Notes: generated by a model from the letters alone, not told the origin. A DNA stretch of 64,000 nucleotides from Streptomyces diastaticus subsp. diastaticus (GCF_011170125.1 NZ_BLLN01000005.1:2170001-2234000); one strand, 5' to 3'; counted from the first letter of the stretch, positions 8,952 through 17,479 are shown. A program made the numbers and translations.

Positions 8952-9857
8952 TCAGTACTGCGTGCGCAGGTGGTCCCAGAAGCCGTCGCGCAGGGCGCGG
9001 CGCAGGTCTGACTGGCCGCGCAGCGAGTACGCGAGCTGGCGTTCGGCCTCGACGAGCAGGGCCTGGTCGTCGGCGGCGGGCAGGTAGGGATGGCCCGGGA
9101 GCAGGTCGATCAGGGCGGTGCGGCCTCGTTCGGCGAGCCACTGGGCGGCGACGCGGGCGCCGGTGAAGCGCACGTCGTCGCGGGTGGGGCGCACGGTGCC
9201 GGTGGCGTCGTACGAGGGAGTGGTGGCGCGGCGCGTCAGGTACGGCTGGAAGAAGGCGAGGTCGAGGGTGCGCTGGGTGTCGACCTCCCACAGGAGCGGG
9301 TCGGCCTGGTTGCGGCCCTCGGGAGCCTCGATGCCCCACAGGTGGACGCGGGCGCCGTGTCCCTGGGCCGACTCGACGGCGGAGACCAGGTCCTCGTCAC
9401 CCCCGAGGAGGACGGCGTCGCTGAGGGCGCGGTGGCGGGCGAGGGATTCGAGGTCACCGCGGATGAGGGAGTCGACGCCCTTCTGCTGGTTGTTGGCGTT
9501 GAGGTTGCCGAGGCGCACCTTGACGTCGGGCAGGGCGGCGATGGCGAGTTGCTCGGCGGTGTGGATGCGGCGGCGGGCACCGTCGTACCAGTAGACGCGC
9601 AGCAGCCGGCTGTCGGCGAAGATCTGGCGGGCCCGGTCGATGAGGGCGTCGATGAGCCCCTCGGCGTCGAGGTCGAAGGCGCCGCGCTCCTCGGTACCGG
9701 TGACCAGGCGTCCGGCGGCGGCGTAGAGGTATCCGGCGTCGACGAAGACGGCGTGGGTGGAGGGGGTCTTCGCCACCTCCACCAGCATGCGTTCCAGGAG
9801 TTCGTTGGTGCGGTCGATGCGGGCGTGGAGCGCGGTCAGGTCGTCGTCGTTCAGCAC
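8952..9857 (-). CDS. NYN-domain (PIN-like) ribonuclease-type protein
   Basis: 301 aa. Residues about 30-180 form a NYN/DUF88 domain: FVDAGYLY supplies the first acidic residue, KGVDSLI the middle one and LLGGDEDL the third, the arrangement of PIN-fold metal nucleases. The C-terminal 100 residues (VRFTGARVAAQWLAER onward) look like a small helical, winged-helix type domain. I infer an RNA-processing or RNA-binding function; target unknown. GTG start at 9857; upstream is GACAAT at 6 nt rather than a ribosome binding site, so a leaderless transcript is possible here too. Confidence 0.8.
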   Translation of the reverse strand: MLNDDDLTALHARIDRTNELLERMLVEVAKTPSTHAVFVDAGYLYAAAGRLVTGTEERGAFDLDAEGLIDALIDRARQIFADSRLLRVYWYDGARRRIHTAEQLAIAALPDVKVRLGNLNANNQQKGVDSLIRGDLESLARHRALSDAVLLGGDEDLVSAVESAQGHGARVHLWGIEAPEGRNQADPLLWEVDTQRTLDLAFFQPYLTRRATTPSYDATGTVRPTRDDVRFTGARVAAQWLAERGRTALIDLLPGHPYLPAADDQALLVEAERQLAYSLRGQSDLRRALRDGFWDHLRTQY

Positions 9858-10184
9858 CGGTCCATTGTCGCCGCCGGGGGCGCCGGGCCTCCCGGGGGGA
9901 CGCCCGGCGCCCCGGTGCGCACCCGTCAGTAATTAGATACGCGAAGATTTTCGTTAGCGTAGGGAATGTTCTCCCGGCCCCTGTCGTTGAACGACTCGGA
10001 GCCCTGCCCCGCGAGGTGCCCCGTGCCCCGCGCACCCGGTGCCGCCCGCGAGGTCGGCGGGCTCCGTCAGCACCTCAGTCTCGACCGTCCGGCAATGCCG
10101 CGGCACCGGAACAGGTCAAGACTGATGTCCCGCACCACGCGTTCCCCGGCGCCCCGGCCGGAGGACCGACGAAGGGAGAAGCAT

Positions 10185-10337
10185 TTGCGCTTCGAGATCA
10201 TGCGACTCGACGACATCGACGGCACGGCGCTGGAGAGCACCGTGGTGGACGCCGACTCCGTGAACCGCATCGTGCAGCAGGCCGCCGCGATCGGCCAGCG
10301 CCTCTACATCCGCCCGGCGGACACCTCCGCCTCGTAG
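10185..10337 (+). CDS. 50-residue conserved small protein
   Basis: 50 aa beginning at TTG 10185 (LRFEIMRLDDIDG), ending IRPADTSAS. A GAAGGGAGA ribosome binding site (10171-10179) places the TTG at normal spacing; longer in-frame starts near 9966 give Pro/Arg-rich junk. I recall near-identical short proteins in other Streptomyces but no function. Predicted soluble alpha/beta. A perfect terminator stem follows 39 bp downstream, so this is a self-contained transcription unit, opposite in orientation to both neighbours. Confidence 0.7.
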   Translation: MRFEIMRLDDIDGTALESTVVDADSVNRIVQQAAAIGQRLYIRPADTSAS

Positions 10338-10376
10338 CACCGCGCCGCGCCCGCCCCCGGGCACGTACGCGGACGG

Positions 10377-10411
10377 AAGCCTCCGCACCGGATCCACCGG
10401 TGCGGAGGCTT
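10377..10411 (+). terminator. terminator between small protein and marC gene
   Basis: Perfect 15-bp stem (10377-10391 with 10397-10411), 5-nt loop ATCCA, followed by TTT on the plus strand; can serve both convergent genes. Confidence 0.82.
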
Positions 10412-10430
10412 TCGCGTGGGCGGACCCCCG

Positions 10431-11036
10431 TCAGGCGCCCTGGACGACCTGGGTGACGCCGTTGATGATCTGCTGCACCGCGAGGGCGGACAGCATCATG
10501 CCCGCCAGCCGGGTCACCAGGACCACACCGCCGTCCTTGATGACGCGGATGATCAGCAGGGAGTACCGCATCGTCAGCCAGAGCACCACGTGCATGGCGA
10601 CGATGGCCGCCCAGACGGAGATCTGCCCCGAGGCGCCGTCGGCGTCCTGGACGGCGAGGATCACCGAGACGATGGCACCCGGCCCGGCCAGCAGCGGCAT
10701 TCCGAGGGGGACGAGGGCGACGTTGACGTCCTTGGTCTGCTGCGGCTCCTCGGTCTTGCCGGTGAGCAGGTCGAGCGCGATGAGCAGGAGCAGAAGGCCG
10801 CCGGCGATCATCAGCGCCGGTACCGAGACGTGCAGGTAGGCGAGGATCTGGTGGCCCAGCACGCCGAAGACGGCGATGACGCCGAAGGCGACGCAGACGG
10901 CCTGGAAGGCCATCTTCCGCTGCACCTTGGCGGGGCGTCCCGCGGTGAGCGCCAGGAAGATCGGCATGATCCCCGGCGGGTCCATGATCACGAAGAGGGT
11001 GACGAAGAGGGAGGCGAATACGGCGACGTCGAACAC
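10431..11036 (-). CDS. MarC family (UPF0056) integral membrane protein
   Basis: 201 aa with six predicted membrane helices and the family signature MDPPGIMPIFLALT near the start, plus PLGMPLLAGPGAI in the second half. The family was once linked to multidrug resistance (marC) but that role was not supported; the true substrate is unknown. The GTG at 11036 (VFDVAVFASLF) is chosen as the first start that gives a normal MarC N-terminus; the longer in-frame sequence upstream is Arg/Pro-rich. The ribosome binding site is weak. The next gene upstream on this strand is the PHP phosphoesterase, 130 bp away. Confidence 0.85.
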   Translation of the reverse strand: MFDVAVFASLFVTLFVIMDPPGIMPIFLALTAGRPAKVQRKMAFQAVCVAFGVIAVFGVLGHQILAYLHVSVPALMIAGGLLLLLIALDLLTGKTEEPQQTKDVNVALVPLGMPLLAGPGAIVSVILAVQDADGASGQISVWAAIVAMHVVLWLTMRYSLLIIRVIKDGGVVLVTRLAGMMLSALAVQQIINGVTQVVQGA

Positions 11037-11166
11037 GGTGGGGCCTTGACTTGCTCGGGGGCGGGCACGACGGCACGGTGAGGCCGCCGCGGGTCCGCGG
11101 AGGGTCGTACGGATGTAGGGGGCGCGCTGGGCGCCGGGAGGTGCGGGGCGGCCTGCGGCCGGCCGG

Positions 11167-12045
11167 TCAGGTGCGGGGGGATCCACCCGCACCCGGGACC
11201 GGGAACGCCCCGGTGGCCCGGCGGGTGATCTCCCCGTAGATCTCGGGGTCGGTGGTGTGGGCGCCGAGGGCGATGTCCTTGCGGGTGCCGTGGTAGTCGC
11301 TGGAGCCGGTGACGAGCAGGCCGAGATCGGCGGCGAGGGCGCGCACCCGGGCGCGGCCGGCCGCGTCGTGCTCCGCGTGGTCGGCCTCCACGCCGTCGAG
11401 GCCGGCCTCGGCGAGTCGGGCGACGGCCTCCTCGGGCACCACGCGGCCGCGCTTGGCGGCGAAGGGGTGGGCCAGGACCGTGACGCCGCCGGCCGCCTTG
11501 ACCAGGCGGACGGCCTCGAAGGGGTCCAGCTCGTACTTGGGGGCGTACGCCCGGCCGCCGTCGGCCAGCCACTCCTCGGTGAACGCGGCCGAGACGGAGT
11601 CGACCACGCCCAGCTCGACCAGGGCCTCGGCGAGGTGCGGGCGGCCGACCGAGCCGTCGCCGGCGATGCGGGCGACCTGTTCCCAGGTCACGTCGACGCC
11701 GAGGGCGCGGAGTCTGCCGACCATGGCGCGGGCGCGCGGGACGCGGTCGTCGCGGACCAGCTCGCGCCGGCGCAGCAGCTCCGGCTCGGCCGGATCGAAG
11801 AGGTAGGCCAGCATGTGCACGCCGACGGGGCCCTCGGGCCCGGTGAGGCGGCAGGAGAGTTCGGCGCCCGGGACCAGGGTGAGCTTCTCGGGGAGCGCGG
11901 CCGCCGCCTCGGCGTGGCCGCGCGTCGTGTCGTGGTCGGTGAGGGCGACGACGTCCAGTCCTTGCGCGGCCGCCGCGCGGACGAGGGCCGCGGGGGTGTC
12001 CGTACCGTCCGACGCCGTGGAGTGGGTGTGCAGATCGATACGCAC
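11167..12045 (-). CDS. PHP-domain phosphoesterase (TrpH/YciV-like)
   Basis: 292 aa. PHP-domain metal motifs are all present: DLHTHS near the N-terminus, LTDHD, a GAELS glutamate, LAHPFA and GSSDYHG near the C-terminus. Such proteins are phosphoesterases; close relatives (RNase AM / YciV) act on 3',5'-bisphosphates and short RNA 5' ends, so that activity is plausible. Cytosolic. The GTG at 12045 (VRIDLHTH) puts the first metal motif right at the N-terminus as in homologues, with GGAG about 11 nt upstream. It is divergent from the MFS gene. Confidence 0.87.
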   Translation of the reverse strand: MRIDLHTHSTASDGTDTPAALVRAAAAQGLDVVALTDHDTTRGHAEAAAALPEKLTLVPGAELSCRLTGPEGPVGVHMLAYLFDPAEPELLRRRELVRDDRVPRARAMVGRLRALGVDVTWEQVARIAGDGSVGRPHLAEALVELGVVDSVSAAFTEEWLADGGRAYAPKYELDPFEAVRLVKAAGGVTVLAHPFAAKRGRVVPEEAVARLAEAGLDGVEADHAEHDAAGRARVRALAADLGLLVTGSSDYHGTRKDIALGAHTTDPEIYGEITRRATGAFPVPGAGGSPRT

Positions 12046-12195
12046 GACGCGGTACTCCAGACGTGGGGGGGGCGGGCACTTTCTGCGGGCCGCGCGTACG
12101 GGCCCGTTGAAGAGGATAACGGGACGCGCCGGGGCAAGCCGACACGCCGAGCCGCCGGCCGGGGAGGCGTGGGCGACTGCTTCGCCACACCAAAC

Positions 12196-12232
12196 TAGGT
12201 GCATCTTGCACTAATTAGCTTATCTAACTTAA
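12196..12232 (+). promoter_or_regulatory. AT-rich operator-like island upstream of the MFS gene
   Basis: Two overlapping symmetric elements in a locally AT-rich patch. The first is GTGCA-TCT-TGCAC (12199-12211; arms extend imperfectly to TAG and TAA). The second, 12215-12232, is TTAGCTTA-T-CTAACTTAA, which matches the actinobacterial iron-box arms TTAGGTTA and CTAACCTAA at 15 of 17 positions but has a spacer one base shorter. Either could bind a repressor of the MFS gene starting at 12278 or of the divergent PHP gene. Confidence 0.5.
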
Positions 12233-12277
12233 CGTGGCCGTACCTCACCCCCGGACCGAAGCAGAAGGAGTGTCCAC

Positions 12278-13528
12278 ATGCGGAGCAGGACCTCGGCCCC
12301 AGATCCCCTCACCGCCGGCGCGGAACGCCCCTCGCTGCTGCGTCAGCCCATGGCTGTCTGGGCCACGGCCGGCGCCTCGGTGGTCGCCTTCATGGGGATC
12401 GGGCTCGTCGACCCGATCCTCCCCTCGATAGCCCGCGGGCTGGACGCCGACGCCTCCCAGGTGTCCCTGCTGTTCACCTCGTACTTCCTGATCACCGCCG
12501 TGGCGATGCTGGTCACCGGCTTCGTCTCCAGCCGGATCGGCGGCCGGAGGACCCTGCTGCTCGGTCTCGCGCTGGTCGTGGTCTTCGCCGCGCTCTCCGG
12601 CACCTCCGGCTCGGTCGGCGAGCTGGTCGGCTTCCGGGCCGGCTGGGGCCTGGGCAACGCCCTCTTCGTCTCGACCTCGCTCGCCGTCATCGTCGGCGCG
12701 GCGGCCGGCGGCAGCGCCGCGGCGATCCTGCTCTACGAGTCGGCGCTCGGCCTCGGCATGGCCTGCGGTCCACTGCTCGGTGCCGTCCTCGGCGACGCGA
12801 GCTGGCGCTACCCGTTCTTCGGCACGGCCGCGCTGATGGCCGTCGGCTTCCTCGCCATCACCGCCCTGTTGAAGGAACAGCCGAAGCCCGCCCGCAGGAC
12901 GAGCCTGCTGGACCCGCTGAAGGCGCTGGGCCACGGCGGCCTCGCCTCGGTCGCCGCCTCGGCGTTCTTCTACAACTACACGTTCTTCACGGTGCTGGCC
13001 TTCACCCCGTTCGTGCTGAACATGACGCCGTACAGGTCCGGCGCCGTCTTCTTCGCCTGGGGTCTGCTGCTCGCCGTCTTCTCGGTGCTGGTCGCACCGC
13101 GCCTCCAGCGGCGGTTCGGCTCGCTGAAGGTGCTGGGCGGCTCCCTGCTGCTGCTCGCGGTGGACGTGCTGGTCCTCGGCTACGGCGACCACACCGCGGC
13201 CGTCGCCTGCACCGTCCTGACCGGCGCCTTCATCGGCGTCAACAACACCGTCTACACCGAGCTGGCGCTGGGCGTCTCGGACGCGCCCCGGCCGGTGGCG
13301 AGCGCCGGGTACAACTTCGTGCGCTGGTTCGCGGCGGCGGCCGCCCCGTTCCTCGCCCCGAAGATCGCGGAGTGGACCGACCCGCACGTCCCGTTCGTGG
13401 TCGCGGCGGTCACCGCCGTCCTCGGCGCGGGCGTCGTACGGGTACGGCGCCGCTCGCTCGCCGAGGAGGCCGTGGAGGAGCAGCCGCGCCACGCCGTGGA
13501 GGACGGGGTCGCCGCCTTCGCCGAGTGA
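12278..13528 (+). CDS. MFS exporter, 12-helix drug/metabolite type
   Basis: 416 aa, about 12 membrane helices. The loop after helix 2 has RIGGRRTLLLGLALV, matching the MFS motif A region (G-x-x-x-D/R-R-x-G-R-[RK]), and helix 5 has GPLLGAVLGDASWRYPFF, the antiporter motif C environment, so proton-coupled export is likely. Cytosolic C-terminal tail is acidic. Start ATG 12278 has GAAGGAG at ideal spacing. The operator-like island 45-80 bp upstream, resembling an iron box, raises the possibility of a siderophore or metal-linked export role; substrate otherwise unknown. Confidence 0.85.
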   Translation: MRSRTSAPDPLTAGAERPSLLRQPMAVWATAGASVVAFMGIGLVDPILPSIARGLDADASQVSLLFTSYFLITAVAMLVTGFVSSRIGGRRTLLLGLALVVVFAALSGTSGSVGELVGFRAGWGLGNALFVSTSLAVIVGAAAGGSAAAILLYESALGLGMACGPLLGAVLGDASWRYPFFGTAALMAVGFLAITALLKEQPKPARRTSLLDPLKALGHGGLASVAASAFFYNYTFFTVLAFTPFVLNMTPYRSGAVFFAWGLLLAVFSVLVAPRLQRRFGSLKVLGGSLLLLAVDVLVLGYGDHTAAVACTVLTGAFIGVNNTVYTELALGVSDAPRPVASAGYNFVRWFAAAAAPFLAPKIAEWTDPHVPFVVAAVTAVLGAGVVRVRRRSLAEEAVEEQPRHAVEDGVAAFAE

Positions 13529-13549
13529 CCGCGGGCGCCCGGGCCGGCC

Positions 13550-14167
13550 TCAGTCCAGCGGCACCGAGTTCCGGTGCGGGTCGCGCAGGTCGGTCTCGTG
13601 GGTGAGCCAGCGCTCCTGGAGGGCCTGCGCACCGTGCACCCGCTTCCAGGCGGCCTCGTTGGGCGTCATCGGCAGCAGCGGCAGGAAGCGGACCGGTTCC
13701 ATCGGGGCGTCCAGCTCCAGGTCCTCGACCAGCCCGCCGGGCTCGGCGACCAGGACGGAGCTGAAGGGCGCCCCCGGCCAGAGCGGCTCACCCACGTCCA
13801 GCGAGGCGCCGGGGGTCACGATCACCCCTTCCACCTGCGGGGAGGCGGCCAGCACCGCCAGCGGGCGGAGCACCTTGTCGGTGTCGGCGAGCCCGGCGGC
13901 CACCGTGAGCACCAGTTCCGCGCGGGGTCCCTTGACGGGGTCGGCGAGGGTCGCCGTGGGGTCGGCCATCGGCTGGGCGGACATGCCGAGGGTGGCGTAC
14001 CGCACCAGCGGCCGGTCGGCCGCGGTGGCGGGTCCGGAGGCACCCGCGTCGAGGAAGCGCAGCACCTCGACGCGGTCGGTGCCGAGGAAGGTGATCGCGG
14101 CGCGGGCGTCCGGCTCGCCGAGCGCGCTGCGCAGCCGGGCCTCGACCAGCGGGAGTACATCAGCCAT
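13550..14167 (-). CDS. suppressor of fused (SUFU) domain protein
   Basis: 205 aa. The core (VRYATLGMSAQPM, then ELVL, and LPMTPNEAAWKRVHGAQAL near the end) is that of bacterial SUFU-domain proteins, which in some species act as immunity-type proteins and in Streptomyces are mostly uncharacterised. No signal or membrane segment. The ATG at 14167 has no ribosome binding site; TAAGGT ends 6 nt upstream, consistent with leaderless transcription. Convergent with the MFS gene, 21 bp apart. Confidence 0.82.
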   Translation of the reverse strand: MADVLPLVEARLRSALGEPDARAAITFLGTDRVEVLRFLDAGASGPATAADRPLVRYATLGMSAQPMADPTATLADPVKGPRAELVLTVAAGLADTDKVLRPLAVLAASPQVEGVIVTPGASLDVGEPLWPGAPFSSVLVAEPGGLVEDLELDAPMEPVRFLPLLPMTPNEAAWKRVHGAQALQERWLTHETDLRDPHRNSVPLD

Positions 14168-14173
14168 GCCGTG

Positions 14174-14179
14174 ACCTTA
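14174..14179 (-). promoter_or_regulatory. -10 box TAAGGT of leaderless SUFU gene
   Basis: TAAGGT on the minus strand ends 6 nt before the ATG at 14167. No -35 recognised. Confidence 0.45.
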
Positions 14180-14314
14180 ACCGGCGCCCGGGCGCGCTTC
14201 CGGGGGCGGGCGGAGTGCGGGGCGGCGGGGCGGGTACGGCCGGGTGGCGCAACCGCGTACGTGGCGCGGGCCACAGGTGTGAAGTGCCGCGTATGGAACG
14301 GGCAAAGTGGGGAC

Positions 14315-14340
14315 TTGACACCGTGAGCTGCTGCTAGTCT
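14315..14340 (+). promoter_or_regulatory. candidate promoter of corA leader
   Basis: A perfect TTGACA (14315-14320) and a TAGTCT (14335-14340) are present, but only 14 bp apart, short for a vegetative promoter. If used, transcription starts about 400 nt before corA and includes the short leader frame at 14431. Confidence 0.35.
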
Positions 14341-14430
14341 GGCCGCCGGTCAGGGCAGCGCGCAGAGCGTGCTTTCTCGCCCGACATCGTCATCCCTCAA
14401 GGGGGACCGGCCGGAGGAGGTGGGGCTGCC

Positions 14431-14520
14431 ATGGATCGAAGTCGACCGTGCAGTACGACCCGCCCTTCCTCCGGCGGCAACGTCGCCGCCGCCAGCTGCT
14501 CTCCGCGGAACCGAAGCTGA
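14431..14520 (+). CDS. putative 29-residue leader peptide upstream of corA
   Basis: ATG 14431 is preceded by GGAGGAGG (14413-14420), the strongest Shine-Dalgarno match nearby, at 10-nt spacing. The frame encodes MDRSRPCSTTRPSSGGN... and stops at TGA 14518-14520, 222 bp before corA. Arg, Ser, Pro and Cys are frequent. A short stem CCGGGCC/GGCCCGG follows within 20 nt. Enterobacterial corA and mgtA also have short leader peptides that couple translation to transcription; the analogy is inference. It may equally be an incidental short frame in a long 5' leader. Confidence 0.35.
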   Translation: MDRSRPCSTTRPSSGGNVAAASCSPRNRS

Positions 14521-14742
14521 ACCACCCGGGCCAGGCCCGGTCAAACCTCTCGGCTTTCCCTCCGCGCGGCTCGACGGAAGGGCTCAGGCACCAAGCCCGT
14601 TCCCCCCCCCGTTCAGCCGCGTTGGCCGCCAGTACGCCGGTGCGGTGCTCCCCGCTTTGCGGATGAGCCGGCCGACCTGGTCCGGACGTCCCCATTCCGG
14701 GTAGTTCCACCCGGCGGCGGCCCCGTCGCAAGGAGCCAGCCC

Positions 14743-15861
14743 ATGTCGATGATCCGTGACCTGCGCGCCGCCGTCCGGCCCTCGCTGCGCAAGGCCAGTC
14801 CGTCCGGCGCCGCCTACGACGCCACCCGCTCCGCCTCCGCCCACTCCGCGGTGGTGGACTGCGCCGTCTACCGGGACGGGCGGCGCCTCGTCCACGAGGA
14901 GCCGCTCACCCCGCACGAGGCGATGCTGCGGGTCCGCCGCGGCGGCGGCTTCGCCTGGATCGGCCTGCACGAGCCGACCGAGGAGGAGTTCGCCGGTATC
15001 GCCGCCGAGTTCGGGCTGCACCCGCTCGCGGTCGAGGACGCCGTCCACGCCCACCAACGGCCCAAGCTGGAGCGGTACGACGACACCCTGTTCACCGTCT
15101 TCAAGACCATCCACTACGTCGACCACGCCGAACTCACCGCGACCAGCGAGGTGGTGGAGACCGGTGAGGTGATGTGCTTCACCGGCCGGGACTTCTTCAT
15201 CACCGTCCGGCACGGCGGCCAGGGCTCGCTGCGGGCGCTGCGCCGCCGCCTCCAGGAGGACCCGGAGCTGCTGGCGAAGGGCCCCTCGGCGGTGCTGCAC
15301 GCCATAGCGGACCACATCGTCGACGGCTACCTCGCGGTGGCCGACGCGATGCAGGACGACATCGACGAGGTGGAGACGGAGGTCTTCACGGCGCCGGCGG
15401 GCAAGGGTGCCTCGCGCGGTGTCGACGCCGGACGCATCTACCAGCTCAAGCGCGAGGTGCTGGAGTTCAAGCGGGCGGTGGCGCCGCTGTCGCGGCCGCT
15501 CCAGCTGCTCAGCGAGCGGCCTATGAGGCTGATCGACCCGGACATCCAGAAGTACTTCCGCGACGTCGCGGACCACCTCACCCGGGTCCAGGAGCACGTC
15601 CTCGGCTTCGACGAGCTGCTGAACTCGATCCTCCAGGCCAACCTGGCGCAGGCCACCCTCGCCCAGAACGCCGACATGCGGAAGATCACCTCCTGGGCGG
15701 CGATCATCGCCGTGCCCACGATGATCTGCGGCGTCTACGGCATGAACTTCGAGAACATGCCCGAGGTGAAGTGGAGGTTCGGCTATCCGCTGGTCCTCGG
15801 CGTGATCTTCGGATCCTGTGTCGCCATCCACCGCACGCTGAAGCGCAACGGCTGGCTCTGA
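14743..15861 (+). CDS. corA: CorA family magnesium/divalent cation channel
   Basis: 372 aa. Large N-terminal cytosolic domain (about 1-310), then two C-terminal membrane helices with the signature YGMNFENMPE between them (GMN at 333-335), the selectivity-loop motif of CorA channels. Assembles as a pentamer and passes Mg2+ (or Co2+/Ni2+) inward. ATG 14743 has AAGGAG just upstream. A perfect 20-bp inverted repeat terminates the unit. The long leader with a short frame suggests post-initiation control. An MgtE-N/CBS protein is encoded 2.7 kb downstream. Confidence 0.93.
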   Translation: MSMIRDLRAAVRPSLRKASPSGAAYDATRSASAHSAVVDCAVYRDGRRLVHEEPLTPHEAMLRVRRGGGFAWIGLHEPTEEEFAGIAAEFGLHPLAVEDAVHAHQRPKLERYDDTLFTVFKTIHYVDHAELTATSEVVETGEVMCFTGRDFFITVRHGGQGSLRALRRRLQEDPELLAKGPSAVLHAIADHIVDGYLAVADAMQDDIDEVETEVFTAPAGKGASRGVDAGRIYQLKREVLEFKRAVAPLSRPLQLLSERPMRLIDPDIQKYFRDVADHLTRVQEHVLGFDELLNSILQANLAQATLAQNADMRKITSWAAIIAVPTMICGVYGMNFENMPEVKWRFGYPLVLGVIFGSCVAIHRTLKRNGWL

Positions 15862-15867
15862 GCGGGG

Positions 15868-15915
15868 CGTACCGGGCCCGGGACCACGGAAAGCGGTGGT
15901 CCCGGGCCCGGTACG
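15868..15915 (+). terminator. long terminator hairpin after corA
   Basis: Perfect 20-bp inverted repeat (15868-15887 with 15896-15915) around the 8-nt loop GGAAAGCG, starting 6 bp after the corA stop. It ends 16 bp before the next gene's start, so that gene needs its own promoter or read-through. Confidence 0.85.
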
Positions 15916-15931
15916 CGGCCATCATGGCCCG

Positions 15932-16738
15932 ATGCCCTCCACCCCGCCCCCGGTCCCCGGCCCCCTCCCCCGCTCCGCCGCCTTCGACGCGCTGGTCGCC
16001 GAGGGCGGGGCCGTCGGCACCGAGGGCTGGGACTTCTCCTGGTTCGAGGGGCGGGCGACCGAGGAGCGCCCCTCCTGGGGCTACCAGCGGCTGCTGACCG
16101 CACGGCTGGCCGACCCGGCCGTCGGCGCCGCCCTCGACCTCCAGACCGGTGGCGGCGAGGTCCTCGCCGGAGCCGGCCCCTACCCGCCCGCCATGGCCGC
16201 GACGGAGTCCTGGCCCCCGAACCTGGCCCGCGCCACCCGGCTGCTCCGCCCGCGCGGTGTGGTGGTCGTCGCCGGCCCCGAGGAGCCCCCGCTGCCCTTC
16301 GCCGACGGCGCCTTCGACCTGGTCACCAGCCGCCACCCGGCCACGGTGTGGTGGACGGAGATCGCCCGGGTGCTGGCGCCGGGTGGCGCCTACTTCGCCC
16401 AGCACGTCGGCCCGGAGACCGTCTTCGAGCTGAGCGAGTTCTTCCTCGGCCCGCTCGGTCGCGAGGTGCGCCGGCTGCGCCACCCCGAGGTCGAACGGGA
16501 CCAGGCCGAGCGGGCCGGGCTGGAGATCGCCGACCAGCGCACCGAGCGGCTGCGGATGGAGTTCCACGACGTCGGCGCCGTCGTCCACTTCCTGCGCAAG
16601 GTGGTGTGGACGGTGCCGGGCTTCACCGTCGAGGCGTACCGCGACCGGCTGCGCGCCCTGCACGAACGGATCACCGCCGAGGGCCCCTTCGTCGCCCACT
16701 CCACCCGCACCCTGGTCGAGGCCCGCCGCCCCTTCTGA
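15932..16738 (+). CDS. SAM-dependent methyltransferase (class I)
   Basis: 268 aa. ALDLQTGGGEVL (about 70-81) is motif I for SAM binding, though Q-T replaces the usual G-x-G-x-G start; PFADGAFDLVTSRH is motif II/III-like and RVLAPGGAYFAQHVG the post-III motif. Resembles ubiquinone/menaquinone-type class I methyltransferases; the substrate is unknown. Start ATG 15932 gives MPSTPPPVPGPL; an upstream GTG at 15896 lies inside the corA terminator stem. No ribosome binding site is evident. Confidence 0.8.
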   Translation: MPSTPPPVPGPLPRSAAFDALVAEGGAVGTEGWDFSWFEGRATEERPSWGYQRLLTARLADPAVGAALDLQTGGGEVLAGAGPYPPAMAATESWPPNLARATRLLRPRGVVVVAGPEEPPLPFADGAFDLVTSRHPATVWWTEIARVLAPGGAYFAQHVGPETVFELSEFFLGPLGREVRRLRHPEVERDQAERAGLEIADQRTERLRMEFHDVGAVVHFLRKVVWTVPGFTVEAYRDRLRALHERITAEGPFVAHSTRTLVEARRPF

Positions 16739-16913
16739 TCCGGGTGGTTCCGGGGCCGGCCGGCGCACCCGTGCGAGAGCGGCGGTGGTCGGCGCGTGCT
16801 CCCGACGCGCCGGACGAAGGTCCTCGGCCGGCCTCCCGCTCGCGGACGAAGCGGAGAGCCGGGGGCGCGTGCCGGGCGCCCTGGGCGCCGTGCGGGACCT
16901 GTCGGAAGCCCCC

Positions 16914-16919
16914 TAGGCT
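16914..16919 (+). promoter_or_regulatory. -10 box TAGGCT of leaderless gene
   Basis: TAGGCT ends 7 nt before the ATG at 16927 and no ribosome binding site lies between. No -35 recognised. Confidence 0.5.
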
Positions 16920-16926
16920 TACCGGC

Positions 16927-17457
16927 ATGACGCGGACGACGCTGCTGGAGCGGGCCCTCATCGAGGAGGCCACCAAGAAGTCGGGGCTCATCTGGGTCCA
17001 GGGCGGAGCCGGGGGCCCCCGGCCGGTGTGGCACGCGTGGCTGGACGGCGCCGCGGTACTGGTCGGTGACGGCCCGGGCGAGCAGCCGCTGCCCGGGCTG
17101 GCGGACGGCGGCGAGGCGTCGGTGACGGTCCGCAGCAAGGACAAGGGCGGGCGCCTGCTGACCTGGCGGGCCGAGGTCGCCGAGCTGGCACCGGGGAGCG
17201 AGGCGTGGGAGGCGGCGGCCGCCGAGCTGAAGGGCAAGCGGCTCAACGCGCCCGACAGCGACCGCCTCACCGGACGCTGGGCCGCCGAGTGCCGGGTGGT
17301 GCGGCTCGCCCCGACCGGGGACCTCGACCCGCTCCCGGACTCCAGCCTGGCCGAGCCCCCGGCCGCCACTCCGGCGACCACCCGGGACGCGGTCCCGGCC
17401 GCGCTGCCCAGGCTGCTGTTCGGGCTGGGGCGGCGGAAGGCCCGCGGGGAGGGCTGA
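16927..17457 (+). CDS. hypothetical protein, possible FMN-binding split-barrel fold
   Basis: 176 aa, soluble. The first 110 residues (SGLIWVQ, VWHAWLDG, ASVTVRSKDKG, LTWRAEV) have the alternating beta-strand pattern of pyridoxamine-oxidase-like split barrels, including a short acidic/basic helix before it; the last 50 are Pro/Ala-rich with a basic end. Flavin residues cannot be assigned, so the fold call is tentative. Leaderless start inferred from the -10 box. Convergent with the lipoprotein gene. Confidence 0.6.
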   Translation: MTRTTLLERALIEEATKKSGLIWVQGGAGGPRPVWHAWLDGAAVLVGDGPGEQPLPGLADGGEASVTVRSKDKGGRLLTWRAEVAELAPGSEAWEAAAAELKGKRLNAPDSDRLTGRWAAECRVVRLAPTGDLDPLPDSSLAEPPAATPATTRDAVPAALPRLLFGLGRRKARGEG

Positions 17458-17479
17458 AGCGGCCGCCCGCGCCGGGGCG

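Noticed and set aside
9966..10184. 73-residue N-terminal extension of the small protein at 10185
   Set aside because: Pro/Arg-rich, no ribosome binding site at its start; the TTG at 10185 has GAAGGGAGA at the right distance.
14340..14742. A magnesium (M-box type) riboswitch in the corA leader
   Set aside because: No M-box conserved core could be found; the leader-peptide reading is at least visible.
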